A stretch of 64,000 nt of DNA from the NCBI GenBank assembly GCA_039934635.1, contig JBDTLT010000010.1:1-64000 (forward strand). The letters run 5' to 3'. Of the stretch, positions 48,825-59,200 are shown in pieces (position 1 is the first letter of the stretch; each line of letters begins with the position of its first letter). The notes under the pieces were generated by a model. It made no database searches. It was not told where the DNA came from and saw only the letters and a list, made by a program, of their open reading frames with translations. The stretch is from DATLFA01 sp039934635 (GTDB lineage Bacteria > Actinomycetota > Acidimicrobiia > Acidimicrobiales > WLNW01). Made by a program: the position numbers and the translations under genes.

Positions 48825-50111
48825 TCAGTCGTTTTGACCGCGCCCTCTGCCCTTCGAGTTGCGGGTGGTGGCCGTCGTGGTGGGCGGCCGTGTCGTGGTT
48901 GTCGGACGAGTGGTGGTGGAGCGCACGGTGGTCGTGGTCGGGCGGCTGGTCGAGTTCACGGTGCTGGTCGCGCTCGTCGTTGTCGGGGGGGCGGTGGTGC
49001 TCACCACCGTGGTCGAGACGCTCGCATCGGCACTGGCAGCACTAACGGCCGGCGCGCTCGCCCCTGGGCTCACGGGCTGGCTCGGTTCGTTGGACCCGCG
49101 CCCGTCGACGGCGATGAACGCTGCCGCGCCGGAGACGGTAGCCAGAAAGGCGATCGACGTGAACGCCAGTGCGCGGCCGCGTGCGCGAGGGACGACAAGC
49201 GGGGGCGGCGGGGGCGGCGGGGGCGGCGGTGCCAAGAGTGACGACCGGGGTCTCGCGAACCGTGCCTTCGCCAGCGCCCGTGCCATTGTGCTTGCCGTTG
49301 GGTAGCGCACCATCGGATCAACTTGCAGCGCGCGAGTCACCACGCGCGTCAGCGTCGCGCCGGCGTCCGGACGAAGCACCGCGAGGTCGCCTGATGCACC
49401 ACTCGAGATCTGATCCAGCAACAACGACGGCGTGTCGGCCTCGAAGGGCTTGCGGCCGGTGAGCGCCTCGTAGAGTACGACGCCGGCCGCGTAGATGTCG
49501 CTCTGTGGCGTTGCCGCGGCACCTTGCAGCCGCTCGGGCGCCAGGTAGGCCAGCGTGCCGACGACGAGCTGGGTGTCCGTGACGCGGTGGCTATCGGCGG
49601 TGGTCGCGATACCGAAGTCGGCGACCTTTATTGAGCCCGTCGCCGTGAAGAGCAAGTTGGCCGGCTTGATGTCGCGGTGGATGATCCCGCGGCGATGAGC
49701 CGCGTCGAGTGCATTCAGTAGTTGTACGCCGATGTCGCGCACTTGATTCGGCGACAGCGGTCGATCGGCAATGCGCGAGGCGAGCGTTTCGCCGGACAGG
49801 CACTCCATCACGATGAACGGTTGGCCTTCGTGAACACCCGTGTCGAAGATGGCTACCGCGTTGGGGTGACTGATACGCGCACCGAGCCGGGCCTCTTGGC
49901 GTAACTGCTCTGACGCGTCGTCATCGCCCGTGCCGTCGCGGTAGAGAAGCTTGATCGCCACCTCGCGTTGCAAGACACGATCGCGACCACGGTGGACGAC
50001 CCCCTTTGCGCCCCGCCCGAGTACGGCACCCAACTCGTAGCGCCCGGCAAGCAGGCCGTCGTCGAGCACAAAGGCTCGAGTGTCACCACGCGAATTCGTC
50101 TCGTCGTGCAC
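48825..50111 (-). CDS. Ser/Thr protein kinase, membrane-anchored, paralogue of 47390
   Basis: A 428-residue PknB-type kinase: LGRGAKGVVHRG, VAIKLLYRDG, HRDIKPANLLFT, VADFGIAT and APERLQGAAATPQSDIYAAGVVLYEALTG-type helix F region, so all catalytic motifs are intact. A run of ten prolines (about residue 292) precedes the membrane segment. An external Thr/Pro/Ser tail rich in TTT and RPT repeats follows and ends in a basic GRGRGQ tip. No PASTA or other sensor domain is visible. It was probably duplicated with its neighbour, as much of the catalytic domain is identical. The start is GTG 50111. Confidence 0.92.
   Translation of the reverse strand: MHDETNSRGDTRAFVLDDGLLAGRYELGAVLGRGAKGVVHRGRDRVLQREVAIKLLYRDGTGDDDASEQLRQEARLGARISHPNAVAIFDTGVHEGQPFIVMECLSGETLASRIADRPLSPNQVRDIGVQLLNALDAAHRRGIIHRDIKPANLLFTATGSIKVADFGIATTADSHRVTDTQLVVGTLAYLAPERLQGAAATPQSDIYAAGVVLYEALTGRKPFEADTPSLLLDQISSGASGDLAVLRPDAGATLTRVVTRALQVDPMVRYPTASTMARALAKARFARPRSSLLAPPPPPPPPPPLVVPRARGRALAFTSIAFLATVSGAAAFIAVDGRGSNEPSQPVSPGASAPAVSAASADASVSTTVVSTTAPPTTTSATSTVNSTSRPTTTTVRSTTTRPTTTTRPPTTTATTRNSKGRGRGQND
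49201..49230. repeat. GGGGGCGGC tandem repeat encoding polyproline
   Basis: Three exact GGGGGCGGC units (49201-49227) plus a partial one. On the coding strand they specify the proline run of the kinase at 48825, between the catalytic domain and the membrane segment. Slippage here would change the linker length in steps of three residues. Confidence 0.9.
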
Positions 50112-50326
50112 CGCTTCAACCTAACCGCGCGATGGCGAGTCAGCCTTGCGGCGATGAAGTGCCTGGTGAGTGCGCTGAGCGATGCGACATACCCGGAGTC
50201 TCGTCAGGTTCACGCAAGCGAATCTTCACCGTCTCGTGATCAATGCCGACCGGCCGCGGGCCGACGCCGCGCTCTACCGCAGCAAATCACGCCGTCTTGC
50301 GGCGCCGGCCGCACGACTTTGAGTAC

Positions 50327-50346
50327 CGCACGCCCTACGGCGTGCG
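50327..50346 (-). terminator. Hairpin centred on the stop codon of the OppF-like gene
   Basis: CGCACGCC and GGCGTGCG form an 8-base perfect stem with a 4-base loop that contains the TAG stop (50335-50337). It is the last structure of the importer operon. No T-run follows. The rest of the 223-base gap up to 50112 holds no gene that I can support. Confidence 0.45.
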
Positions 50347-51378
50347 CACCTCGGGGAAGTGGCAGGCGACAGCTTGATCGGCTCCGTGATCGAGTAGCGC
50401 GGGCGTTTGCTCGGCACAGATGTCTTGCGCTTTCCAGCAACGCGTGCGGAACCGACACCCGCTCGGCGGATCGATAGGGCTCGGCACATCACCTTGCACC
50501 GGGATGCGCTTGCGCATTCGCTCGCGCTTGGGGTCGGGCATGGGCACCGCCGACAACAGCGCCTGGGTGTATGGATGCAGCGGCCGGTCGTAGATGACCG
50601 ACCGCGGGCCGGTTTCGACGATGCGCCCGAGATACATGACCGCGATGCGATCGCTGATATGACGCACCACCGAGAGATCGTGGGCGATGAACACGTAGGA
50701 CAATTCGCGCTCGGCCTGTAGATCCATGAGGAGATTGATCACGCCGGCCTGGATCGAGACGTCGAGGGCGGACACCGGCTCGTCGAGGATGATCATCTTC
50801 GGGTTGAGGGCGAGCGCGCGGGCGATACCGACGCGTTGGCGTTGCCCGCCCGAAAATTCGTGCGGATAGCGGCTGCGATGTTCCGGCGAAAGTCCCACTG
50901 ACGCGAGGAGCTCGCCCACCATGTCGGATGCACCCTTTATAGAGCTGATGCCGTGGACCTTGAACGGCTCGGCGAGGATCTCGCCGATCGGCATACGCGG
51001 ATTCAGCGACGCGTAGGGATCTTGGAACACGATCTGCAGATCCCTGCGCTTCGCTCGCATGGCCCGCTTGGACAGCGAGGAGATCTCTTCGCCGGCGAAG
51101 CGCACACTGCCCGAGGTCACCGGAATCAAGTTCAACAACAGCCGCGCCAACGTCGACTTGCCGCACCCGGACTCACCGACGATGCCGAGCGTCTCGCCCC
51201 GTCTCACGTACAGCGAGACATCGGAGACGGCTTGCACCTTGGCGATGGTGCGTTGCAACAGGCCACCTTTGATCGGAAACTCGCGGACCAGATGGCTCGC
51301 TTCGAGCAGGACATCGGTCATTGGCGCGGTCGTCGTCATCTGATTCGAAGGGCCGCTCAGGCCCACGTCGCTACTCAT
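50335..51378 (-). CDS. Oligopeptide ABC transporter ATPase (OppF/DppF-like)
   Basis: A 347-residue ATPase: Walker A GIVGESGCGKSTLARLLL, Q-loop IVFQDPYASLNPRM, signature HEFSGGQRQRVGIARAL, Walker B MIILDEPVSALDVSIQA, H-loop IAHDLSVV. The C-terminal oligopeptide-transporter extension has PLHPYTQALLSAVPMPDP and CRFRTRCWKAQDIC, the Cys cluster that binds an iron-sulphur centre in this subfamily. It pairs with the OppD-like ATPase to power peptide or nickel-like solute uptake. ATG 51378 overlaps the upstream stop by 8 bases. Confidence 0.94.
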   Translation of the reverse strand: MSSDVGLSGPSNQMTTTAPMTDVLLEASHLVREFPIKGGLLQRTIAKVQAVSDVSLYVRRGETLGIVGESGCGKSTLARLLLNLIPVTSGSVRFAGEEISSLSKRAMRAKRRDLQIVFQDPYASLNPRMPIGEILAEPFKVHGISSIKGASDMVGELLASVGLSPEHRSRYPHEFSGGQRQRVGIARALALNPKMIILDEPVSALDVSIQAGVINLLMDLQAERELSYVFIAHDLSVVRHISDRIAVMYLGRIVETGPRSVIYDRPLHPYTQALLSAVPMPDPKRERMRKRIPVQGDVPSPIDPPSGCRFRTRCWKAQDICAEQTPALLDHGADQAVACHFPEVRTP

Positions 51379-52390
51379 TCTGGTTCGCGATCGACGAGGC
51401 CATGATGTCCTCGGCAAAGTGACAGGCCGCCCGGTGGTTGGTGGCGCCCAGCGGACGCAGTTCCGGCACTTCGTCGACGCAGCGGCCCGCGAGATCCGCG
51501 AAGCGACACCGCGGATGGAACGCGCAACCGGACGGCGGCCGCAACATCGACGGTGGCTGCCCACCGATCGGTTGCAGTCGCTCCTCCCCGGACGCGTCGA
51601 CGCGGGGCAGGGAATCGTGGAGCCCGATCGTGTACGGGTGGGCGGCGCGGTAGAACACTTCGTCGACGTCGCCCATCTCGGCCTGCCGGCCGGCGTACAT
51701 CACCATGACGACGGTGGCGAGCCCGGCCACAACGGCCAGATCGTGCGTGATCAAGATGATGGCCGAGTCCAGCTCTTTCTTGATCGACAACAGCAACTCG
51801 AGCACTTGCGCCTGCACCGTCACATCGAGCGCGGTGGTCGGCTCGTCTGCGATCAGCAACTGTGGCTCGCACGCAATGGCCATAGCGATCATCGCTCGTT
51901 GCCGCATGCCGCCCGAGAACTCGTGCGGGTGCATGTCGACGCGTCGCTGGGGTTCCGGTATGCCGACCAACGCGAGCATCTCAATGGCATGCAGGCGCGC
52001 CTTCTTGCGGTTCATGCCGCGGTGCAGTTCGACCATCTCACCGATCTGGCGCCCGACCGTGAGCACGGGGTTGAGCGCCGTCAACGGATCTTGGAAGATC
52101 ATGGCGATCTCGTTACCGCGCACGTCGCGCATGCGCTCCTTGTCGGCTTGGAGCAGATCCTCGCCTTTCCAAAGGACCTGTCCGGACTTGATGTGCGCCG
52201 GCGGCGTCGGCAACAGGCCGAGAATGCTCATCGCAGTGACCGTCTTACCCGACCCCGACTCACCGACGATGGCGAACACGTCGCCGCGACAGACGTCGAA
52301 GCTGACGCCGTTGACCGCGTGGACGATGCCGTCCTCGGTGGCGAACTCGATGGCCAGATTCTCGACCTGTAGCAACGTCTCGAAGGGCAT
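51371..52390 (-). CDS. Oligopeptide ABC transporter ATPase (OppD/DppD-like)
   Basis: A 339-residue ATPase: Walker A AIVGESGSGKTVTAMSILGLL, Q-loop MIFQDPLTALNPVLTVGRQI, signature HEFSGGMRQRAMIAMAIA, Walker B LLIADEPTTALDVTVQAQ, H-loop ITHDLAVV. The family C-terminal extension AAHPYTIGLHDSLPRVD and CAFHPRCRFADLAGRC carries conserved cysteines. It forms the ATPase pair with the OppF-like protein. The gene starts one base after the stop of the OppC-like permease, so the whole set is one leftward operon. Confidence 0.94.
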   Translation of the reverse strand: MPFETLLQVENLAIEFATEDGIVHAVNGVSFDVCRGDVFAIVGESGSGKTVTAMSILGLLPTPPAHIKSGQVLWKGEDLLQADKERMRDVRGNEIAMIFQDPLTALNPVLTVGRQIGEMVELHRGMNRKKARLHAIEMLALVGIPEPQRRVDMHPHEFSGGMRQRAMIAMAIACEPQLLIADEPTTALDVTVQAQVLELLLSIKKELDSAIILITHDLAVVAGLATVVMVMYAGRQAEMGDVDEVFYRAAHPYTIGLHDSLPRVDASGEERLQPIGGQPPSMLRPPSGCAFHPRCRFADLAGRCVDEVPELRPLGATNHRAACHFAEDIMASSIANQNE

Positions 52391-52391
52391 G

Positions 52392-53273
52392 TCAGTCCTT
52401 CACGTCGAGTGCGTCTCGCAGGCCGTCGCCGACGAGAAGGAAGCCGAGCACGATCAGCGCGATCGCCGCACCGGGGAAGAACAACAAGTGCGGTGACGTG
52501 GAGAAGAACGAACGGCTGCGGCTGATCATCAAGCCCAGCGAGGCCGTTGGCTCTTGCACGCCCACGCCGAGGAACGACAGTGCGGCCTCGGCCAAGATGG
52601 CCGAACCGACGCCGACCGCGACCAGCACGATGACCGGCTGGATGACGTTCGGCAAGATGTGGCGCCACACGATGCGCAAGCCCTTCACCCCGACCGCACG
52701 CGCGGCTTCGACGTACTCGAGGTCCTTCACCTGGGTGAAGCCGGCGCGCACGACACGCGCCGTGACCAACCAGCTTGACATGGCCAGCGTGAGGATCACG
52801 GCACCGATCCCCCGGCCGATGACCGCGATGAACGCGAAGGCCAACACGAGATACGGGATGCCGAGCATGATGTCGATGAAGCGGGTGATGATCACGTCGA
52901 TCCAGCGACCGACCCAGCCCGCCGTCGCTCCCAGTGTGACGCCGATGAAGAATTGCAGACCGGCGACGGCGAAGCCCACCAGCAGTGAGAGGCGCATGCC
53001 GTAGACGACGCGGGCGAATTCGTCGCGACCGAGTTGATCCGTGCCGAACCAGTGATGCGAGTCAGGACCGGTTCGTGACAGTAGGCGTTCTTGCTTGTAG
53101 GGATCTTGCACCAAGAACGGACCGATCATCGCCAACGCGACGAGGATAATGACGACGGCGAGCCCGAACATGGCCAAGCGGTTGCGCCGAAATCGGCGCC
53201 ACGCGAGTGCGCGAAAGCTACGGGTTTCGACGATCTCGGCCAGAGACTCGTCGGCGGCGGCGATGTCGCTCAC
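52392..53273 (-). CDS. Oligopeptide ABC transporter permease (OppC/DppC-like)
   Basis: A 293-residue inner-membrane permease. It has the N-terminal OppC extension (FRRNRLAMFGLAVVIILVALAMIGP, then HWFGTDQLGRDEFARVVYGMRLSLLVG) and six membrane segments. The EAA loop for the ATPases is YVEAARAVGVKGLRIVWRHILPN, about residue 190. It forms the channel with the OppB-like protein. GTG 53273 is fixed by a GTGA overlap with the OppB-like stop. Confidence 0.94.
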   Translation of the reverse strand: MSDIAAADESLAEIVETRSFRALAWRRFRRNRLAMFGLAVVIILVALAMIGPFLVQDPYKQERLLSRTGPDSHHWFGTDQLGRDEFARVVYGMRLSLLVGFAVAGLQFFIGVTLGATAGWVGRWIDVIITRFIDIMLGIPYLVLAFAFIAVIGRGIGAVILTLAMSSWLVTARVVRAGFTQVKDLEYVEAARAVGVKGLRIVWRHILPNVIQPVIVLVAVGVGSAILAEAALSFLGVGVQEPTASLGLMISRSRSFFSTSPHLLFFPGAAIALIVLGFLLVGDGLRDALDVKD

Positions 53274-54271
53274 TTGACTCCTCCCACACGAACTCGCGGA
53301 TCGAACCAGGCGTAACTGAGATCGACCGCGAGGTTCACCAGCCCATAGACGAGCACGATGACCGTGGTGCACCCGATCAGCACGGGGAGGTCGCGGCCGG
53401 CGGCGGCGATGGCGACTTGCGAGCCGAGACCTTGGAGATTGAAGACCGTCTCGGTGAGAATCGCAAAGCCGACCAACGTGCCGAAGTCGACGCCGATGAA
53501 GGTGACGACCGGGATCATGGCGTTGCGCAGCGCGTGATGCACGGTCACATCGCGCTCCCGCATGCCCTTTGCCCGCGCGGTGCGGATGTAGTCGGCGCGA
53601 CCGACCTCGAGCATGGTCGTACGGGTGAGCCTTGTCACGATGACGGTCGACACCGACGCCAACACGATTGCCGGCAAGACGAGATACTGGAATTGCGACG
53701 GCGCGGGGAACACGCCGAGGTACCACTTGTTGGGCCCGAAACCTTGCACCGGTAATCGGGCCCATGCCGGCCAACCATGTTGGAACGCGTATACACCGGT
53801 GACCTGGGTTATGAGGTACGCGAGTACGAAAACCGGCGTGGCGCTCACAATGGCGGTCGCCAGCGTGGTGAACGTATCGGCGAAGGAGTACTTGCGGACC
53901 GCGGCGAGCACACCCACCCCGATGCCGATCGACGCTTCGATCATCATCGCCCAAAACGCGAGCCGCAGGCTCGTGGGCGCGCGAGTCTTCATCACCGACG
54001 TGACTTCTTCGCCGTCGCGATATGACTTGCCGAAATCGAACGTGGCAACGCCCTTGAGGTACTTGCCGTACTGCACGATCACCGGCTTGTCGAAGCCGTA
54101 TTTCTCTCGGATGTTCTGGATGACTTGTGCGTCGACGGTTCGGTCGGCACCGCCGGCGATCAGATTCGCCGGATCGTCGGGCAACAGGAAGAACAGGAAA
54201 AAGATCAACGTCATGGTTCCCCACAGCACGAAGAGAAGCTGGAGGAGCCGCCTGATGATGAAGGTGGTCAT
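53270..54271 (-). CDS. Oligopeptide ABC transporter permease (OppB/DppB-like)
   Basis: A 333-residue permease. The N-terminal segment is IIRRLLQLLFVLWGTMTLIFFLFFLLPDDPA, the family opening. A family-typical periplasmic stretch DKPVIVQYGKYLKGVATFDFG follows, then the EAA loop YIRTARAKGMRERDVTVHHALRNAMIP and a final membrane segment. ATG 54271 is internal to a longer frame, chosen because the family always begins here. A strong hairpin lies between it and the upstream binding-protein gene, so it is likely expressed below the binding protein. Confidence 0.94.
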   Translation of the reverse strand: MTTFIIRRLLQLLFVLWGTMTLIFFLFFLLPDDPANLIAGGADRTVDAQVIQNIREKYGFDKPVIVQYGKYLKGVATFDFGKSYRDGEEVTSVMKTRAPTSLRLAFWAMMIEASIGIGVGVLAAVRKYSFADTFTTLATAIVSATPVFVLAYLITQVTGVYAFQHGWPAWARLPVQGFGPNKWYLGVFPAPSQFQYLVLPAIVLASVSTVIVTRLTRTTMLEVGRADYIRTARAKGMRERDVTVHHALRNAMIPVVTFIGVDFGTLVGFAILTETVFNLQGLGSQVAIAAAGRDLPVLIGCTTVIVLVYGLVNLAVDLSYAWFDPRVRVGGVK

Positions 54272-54315
54272 TGAGGCCGTCGATTCACTGCCGCACTCGT
54301 CGGCCACTCAGGAAC

Positions 54316-54350
54316 AACAGAGCCGGCCGAATAGCTCGGCCGGCTCTGTT
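54316..54350 (-). terminator. Perfect 15-bp hairpin between binding-protein and permease genes
   Basis: AACAGAGCCGGCCGA (54316-54330) and TCGGCCGGCTCTGTT (54336-54350) pair without mismatch over a 5-base loop, 25 bases after the binding-protein stop. On the leftward transcript TTGTTCC follows the stem. It likely stops most transcripts, giving excess binding protein over the membrane parts, or shields the mRNA 3' end. Confidence 0.8.
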
Positions 54351-54374
54351 GAAATTCCATTGGACTGGTGACGC

Positions 54375-56051
54375 TTACTTCTTGATGCCGACCCGCTCCC
54401 AGAGAATGATGCCCTGTGGCGGCTGCGCGTAACCCACAACGTTCTTCGCGAACACCTGATCACCGGTGTACCAGTTGAGCGGCAGCGCGGCCATCTTCTC
54501 GTTGAGCAGGTAGTCCTCCGCCTGCTGGTAGAGCACGCCGCGCTTGGTGTCGTCGACCTCGGCTTGGGCCTTGGCGAGGATTTCCTCGAACTTGGCGTCG
54601 TTGAACGAGCCGAGGTTGTTGCCTCCGATGCTGGCCTTCGCGAACAGGTCGAACATGAAGTTGCCGTACGTCGGGTAATCGGCGTACCAGCCGGCTCGGC
54701 AGAGATGGCAACCGTCGGCCGCCATCGAGCCGAAGTACTTGGCCGACACCGCGTTGGTCTTGACGTCCAGACCGAGGTCCTTCAGGTTCTGCTGCATGAT
54801 TGCCACGACGTCGCCATGGCTGGCGCCGGTGTTGTAGTCGATGGTGATCGTCTGGGGTTTGTTGCCCGCATCCGTCCATTCCTTCAGCAGCGCCTTGGCC
54901 TTGACGAGGTCATAGGTGCAGTACTTGCAGATGCCCGCCTTGAAGCCCGGAATGCCGTTCGGCGTGATGCCGGTCGATATGGTTCGTACGCCTTCGTAAA
55001 CCTTCTTGTTGATCTGGTCCCGATCAATCGCCATCGAGATTGCTTGGCGCAACTTGATGTTCTTGTCGCCGCCGATGGCGGGGTCGGAGAAACCGAAATC
55101 GAAGTGGTAGGAACCGAGCTGCGGCTGCTTGGTGGTGTTGCTGTACTTGGTCTGCGCCTCGGCGTACTTGCCCGACGGAATCGTGGCCGACATGACGTTG
55201 CCCGATTCGAAGTCGGTGTAACCCGACTCGACGTCCTTCGTGATCTTGAAGACCACTTTGTCGAGCAAGGTCGTCTTGTCGCCGTAGATGTTGCCGGCCC
55301 ACTTGTCGTTGCGGACCATCGAGACCTCAGTGGCGCTCTTGGGCTTGTCCATCATGAACGGGCCGTTGCCGATCATGAGACCTTTGTCCCATTGCGTCTG
55401 ATCGGTGAGCTTGGACACGACCTTTTCGGGCAGTGGCATGAAGAACGTGTGCGTCACCACCGCCGGGAAGTCGGCGAACGGCGATTCGAGCGTCACCTTC
55501 AAGGTCATTGCAGTGTCATCGGCGACGATCGACGAATCGAGGTTGGTGACTTTGCCTGCCTGCAGATCGGCGCCGCCCTTGATGAAGTTGATCAAGTAGC
55601 CGTACGGCGATGCCATGGATTTCTGTCCAGCACGGACCCACGCGTACTTGAAGCTCGACGGCAGTACGGGGTCGCCGTTGGAGAAGATGAGGCCCTTCTT
55701 GATGGTGAACGTGTACTCGGTGGCGTTGGCGTTGGCCGCCCACTTTTCGGCGACCAGACCCTTCAACACCGGTTTGGTTGGGTCGGAGAAATCGAAATCG
55801 GTCAGACCGTCATAGAGCGAATACGTGACCTGCGCCTCGTCGAGGGTTTGCACCATGCCCGGATCCATGCTCGTGAGGTTGTCGGCCTGGAGTTGGGCGC
55901 CGTCGGTGAAGGTGCCGCCCTTGGGGGCAGTTTCTCCCTTCACGGTGGTCTGGGTCGTGTCGCCGCTACCCCCGCTGTCGCCGCAGGCGGCGGCCGCCAA
56001 TGCGAGCGCCGCGAGTACCGACATCAACCTGATAGTTCGTTTCGGGTTCAA
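54375..56051 (-). CDS. Oligopeptide ABC transporter substrate-binding lipoprotein (SBP_bac_5)
   Basis: A 558-residue lipoprotein. The signal peptide ends in the lipobox AAAC with lipid-bearing C23, followed by a Gly/Ser/Thr linker. The DppA/OppA fold follows: YSLYDGLTDFD, the segment TFTIKKGLIFSNGDPVLPSSFKYAW (family signature, about residues 114-138), IKLRQAISMAIDRDQINKKVYEG, and AGWYADYPTYGNFM. It presents peptides or similar solutes to the permeases encoded downstream. The start is TTG 56051, supported by AAAGGGGA 6 bases upstream. Four Cys in the ICKYCT and GCHLCRA segments might form disulphides. The upstream gap 56052-56233 shows no gene. Confidence 0.94.
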   Translation of the reverse strand: MNPKRTIRLMSVLAALALAAAACGDSGGSGDTTQTTVKGETAPKGGTFTDGAQLQADNLTSMDPGMVQTLDEAQVTYSLYDGLTDFDFSDPTKPVLKGLVAEKWAANANATEYTFTIKKGLIFSNGDPVLPSSFKYAWVRAGQKSMASPYGYLINFIKGGADLQAGKVTNLDSSIVADDTAMTLKVTLESPFADFPAVVTHTFFMPLPEKVVSKLTDQTQWDKGLMIGNGPFMMDKPKSATEVSMVRNDKWAGNIYGDKTTLLDKVVFKITKDVESGYTDFESGNVMSATIPSGKYAEAQTKYSNTTKQPQLGSYHFDFGFSDPAIGGDKNIKLRQAISMAIDRDQINKKVYEGVRTISTGITPNGIPGFKAGICKYCTYDLVKAKALLKEWTDAGNKPQTITIDYNTGASHGDVVAIMQQNLKDLGLDVKTNAVSAKYFGSMAADGCHLCRAGWYADYPTYGNFMFDLFAKASIGGNNLGSFNDAKFEEILAKAQAEVDDTKRGVLYQQAEDYLLNEKMAALPLNWYTGDQVFAKNVVGYAQPPQGIILWERVGIKK

Positions 56052-56233
56052 ATGAATCCCCTTTCGATGCTTGCCGGCAACCGCAGCGAGCCGACAGAGT
56101 CCACCATGTTGTTAGCGCAATAAGGCTGATGGTGGCAAACGCCTCGACCAAACCGTGTTGCGAGAGTTGCTCATGTTCGTTGCGGGTGAAGCAGTAACGC
56201 GTTGGACGCAGCGATCGCGCCGCAGCGGGTGAT

Positions 56234-59200
56234 TCAGCCCAGGGGATCTGAACCGTCCGCAACACGGCGCGCCAGCCGGGTCACTCGCAGGGCTCCGGCT
56301 TGATTGCCTTTGACCGTGTAGCGCCGCTCCGCGTCGGCGAGCGCATCGAGGGCCAGGCCTGGCTCACCCGCGAGGTAGAGCACTTCGGCCAAATCGATGA
56401 GCACGTCGGCCTGACCGGATGGATCTTCGGTTGTCTCGATCATCGCGAGGGCTTCGCGGGTGAGGGTGATGCCGTGTTGGGGGTCCCCGGCCCGACTGGC
56501 GAGTTTGCCCGCAAGGCTGCGCCAGATGATCTGCACCGCAAGGTCGTCGGGCGCCGCGATTTCACGGCTGAAGTCGACGAGCGCTTGCGCCTCGTCGAAG
56601 CGACGCTGGCGATAGACCGCCTCTGCGAGAAGTGTGGCAGTGAGCGAGATGAAGTTGCGCTCGCCGAGCAACTGCAACGCGTCGTAGTCGCGTCGCAGTT
56701 CCTGCTCGGCACGAACGGGATCGTCGGCCAACAATTCGATGGGCCCGGAGCTGAGTGACACCAACGCCGCCTGCATCTCCCACCCGAGCTCGATCAGGAC
56801 GGTGTGCGTGTCGGAGTAACTGGCGCGGGCCGCCTCGAAGTCGAGCGCCATGGCGGACAGCAGTGCGAGCTCCAACCGGGTGAGGCCCGAAGAGCGACGG
56901 TCTTGCGCCACACGCGCGAGGATGGCCTCACACTGCGCAGTCGCGTCGGGCACGTGCATCGGGCCCTTTTGCGCGAGGAACGCGAGCAGCGGCATCGTCC
57001 GCACCTCGAGGACCGCGTTGCCCGCCCGCCGCGCGTATTCGATCACCTGATCCGCGGCCCGATGGGCGGCCGCCCACCGGCACCCCGCGATCTCGAGATT
57101 GAGCTGGAGCTGCCACGCTCGACTGAGGGCGTCGGCATCTTCGAGACGAGCGAGTTCGTCGAGGGCCCGTTCGACCTCGGCGCTGACGAGCTGCACGTCC
57201 TCGACGCGTCCGATGAGGTACTCCAACCGCAGTCGTTCGATCCGTGCCGCGACCCTCACGGCCGTGTTGCCGGCGGCCTCCGCGGCCTGTGCCGAAGCGT
57301 CGTACGCAGCAGTCGCGCGATCGAACGAACCGGTTTCGTGCAGCGCGTTGCCGGCAAGCACGAGCGTGCGCGGTTTGGTGGGATGTTCGTCGGAGAGGAG
57401 ATCTGCCGCGCGCAGCAACAAGCTCGCCGCGGCCGGCATGTCGCCGCGCCCGAGTGCACGCTCACCGGCAGAAGCCAGTCGCCGTGACGCGTCGACACCC
57501 ACGGCAACGACGTGCGCGTCGAGTGGGCCGAGCTCGCGCCAGTACCGGTATGCCTGCTCGAGGTGGTAGCCCTGGATCTCTTCGAACTCCGTCGAGCGAT
57601 CGCGCGCCGCGTTGACCGTGTCGGCCCACTCTACGAAGCGTTCGTGGAGGATTGCCCGCGACTCTTTCAACAGGCCGCTGTAGGTGGCGTCGCGAATGAG
57701 CTGATGCTGGAAGCGATAGCTGGGGTCGTCGGTGTCTTCGACGGTGACGAGATCGCGTTCACTGAGACTGCGCAGCCGGTTGCCGACTTCGGGGCGCAGG
57801 CCCACGTCGACGAGATGCGCGACGGCGTCTTGCGCAAAGCGACGCCCGACGACCGACGCCGGTTCGATGACGTGGCGCTCTTCGTGCGGCAGCCGGTCGA
57901 GCCGGGCCGCCAGCAACGCCTCGATGGTGGCGGGCACCTCGAGCGTCGCGAGATCGCCTTCGACGCGCCAATGCCCATCGACCTCGCGGAGACGCCCGTC
58001 GTCCATCAACATGAACAGGATCTGTTCGACGAAGAGCGGGTTGCCGTCGGCGGCCTGAACGATGCGATCGATGGCGCGAGTGTCGACGAGCGTCTCGCCC
58101 AGCAACAGGTGCAGGAATGACGCGCACTGCTGATCGGTCAACGGCGCCAGCACGATCGCGGCGGCAGCGTCGACGAATGCGCGGTGATCCTCGAACACAA
58201 CCGGGCGCGCCGTGCACAGGATCATGACCGGCGCACGCACCGATGCAGTGATCTCCTCGACTGCGTCGAGGAAAGCCGGCTCCGCCCAGTGAACGTCGTC
58301 GAACACGACCACGACCGGTTGATCTTGCGCCAACTTCTCGACGAAGCGGCGCATTGCCCAAACCAGCTCGGCCATTGCGAACGACGTATCCGAAAGGCCG
58401 GCGATCGACTCGACGCGCGCGAGCACGTCGGGTTCGCTGTCGATGAGTGCGCCGATGCGTGCACGGGCGGCGTCGGCGTCGTCGTCTTCGAGAATGCCGG
58501 CGGCGTGTTGCACGACGCGCAGCATCGGCCAGAACGTGATGCCGTCGCCGTACGCCAGGCATTGGCCTTGCACGACCCGCGCTGAGCTCTCTGCTTCGGC
58601 GAGGAACTCGTGGACGAGTCGACTCTTGCCCACCCCGGCGTCGCCGATCACCGTGATACGACCACCGCGACGCTCGCGTATCGCCTCGCGGAACGAGCGG
58701 CGCAGCTCTTCGAGCTCCGTGTCGCGGCCGACGAGGGGCAGTTCGTGAGTACGGCTGCCGGCGCCGGCCGCCGCCACGCGCTTCAGCCGGTACGCCGGGA
58801 CCGGCTCGGCCTTGCCCTTCAACGTGAGCGGGGCAATCGCCTCGGCCTCGACGGCGTCGCCCGCCAGGCGCCGGGTCAACTCGCCGAGAATGACCTCGCC
58901 GGCGGCCGCGGTCTGTTCGAGTCGTGCCGCGACGTTGACCGCGTCACCGGTCACCAGACGTTGCCCTTCACTGACATCGCCGGCGACGACGGTGCCGGTG
59001 TTGACGCCGACGGGATTGTCGAGCCGTACCGCGAACCGTTGTTCGAAGTCGTCGTTGAGCGCGGCGAGCGCATCTTGCATTTCGGCCGCCGCGCGCACGG
59101 CGCGCACCGGGTCGTCTTCGTGGCGCACGGGCAGCCCGAACACGGCCATCAACGCGTCGCCGATGAACTTTTCGACGGTGCCGCCATGACGTTCGAGGAT

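Noticed and set aside
52392..54224. One 610-codon leftward frame spanning the OppB- and OppC-like genes
   Set aside because: Only the part from GTG 53273 has OppC similarity. The upstream part is antisense-like, low-complexity Arg-rich translation of the OppB gene in another frame.
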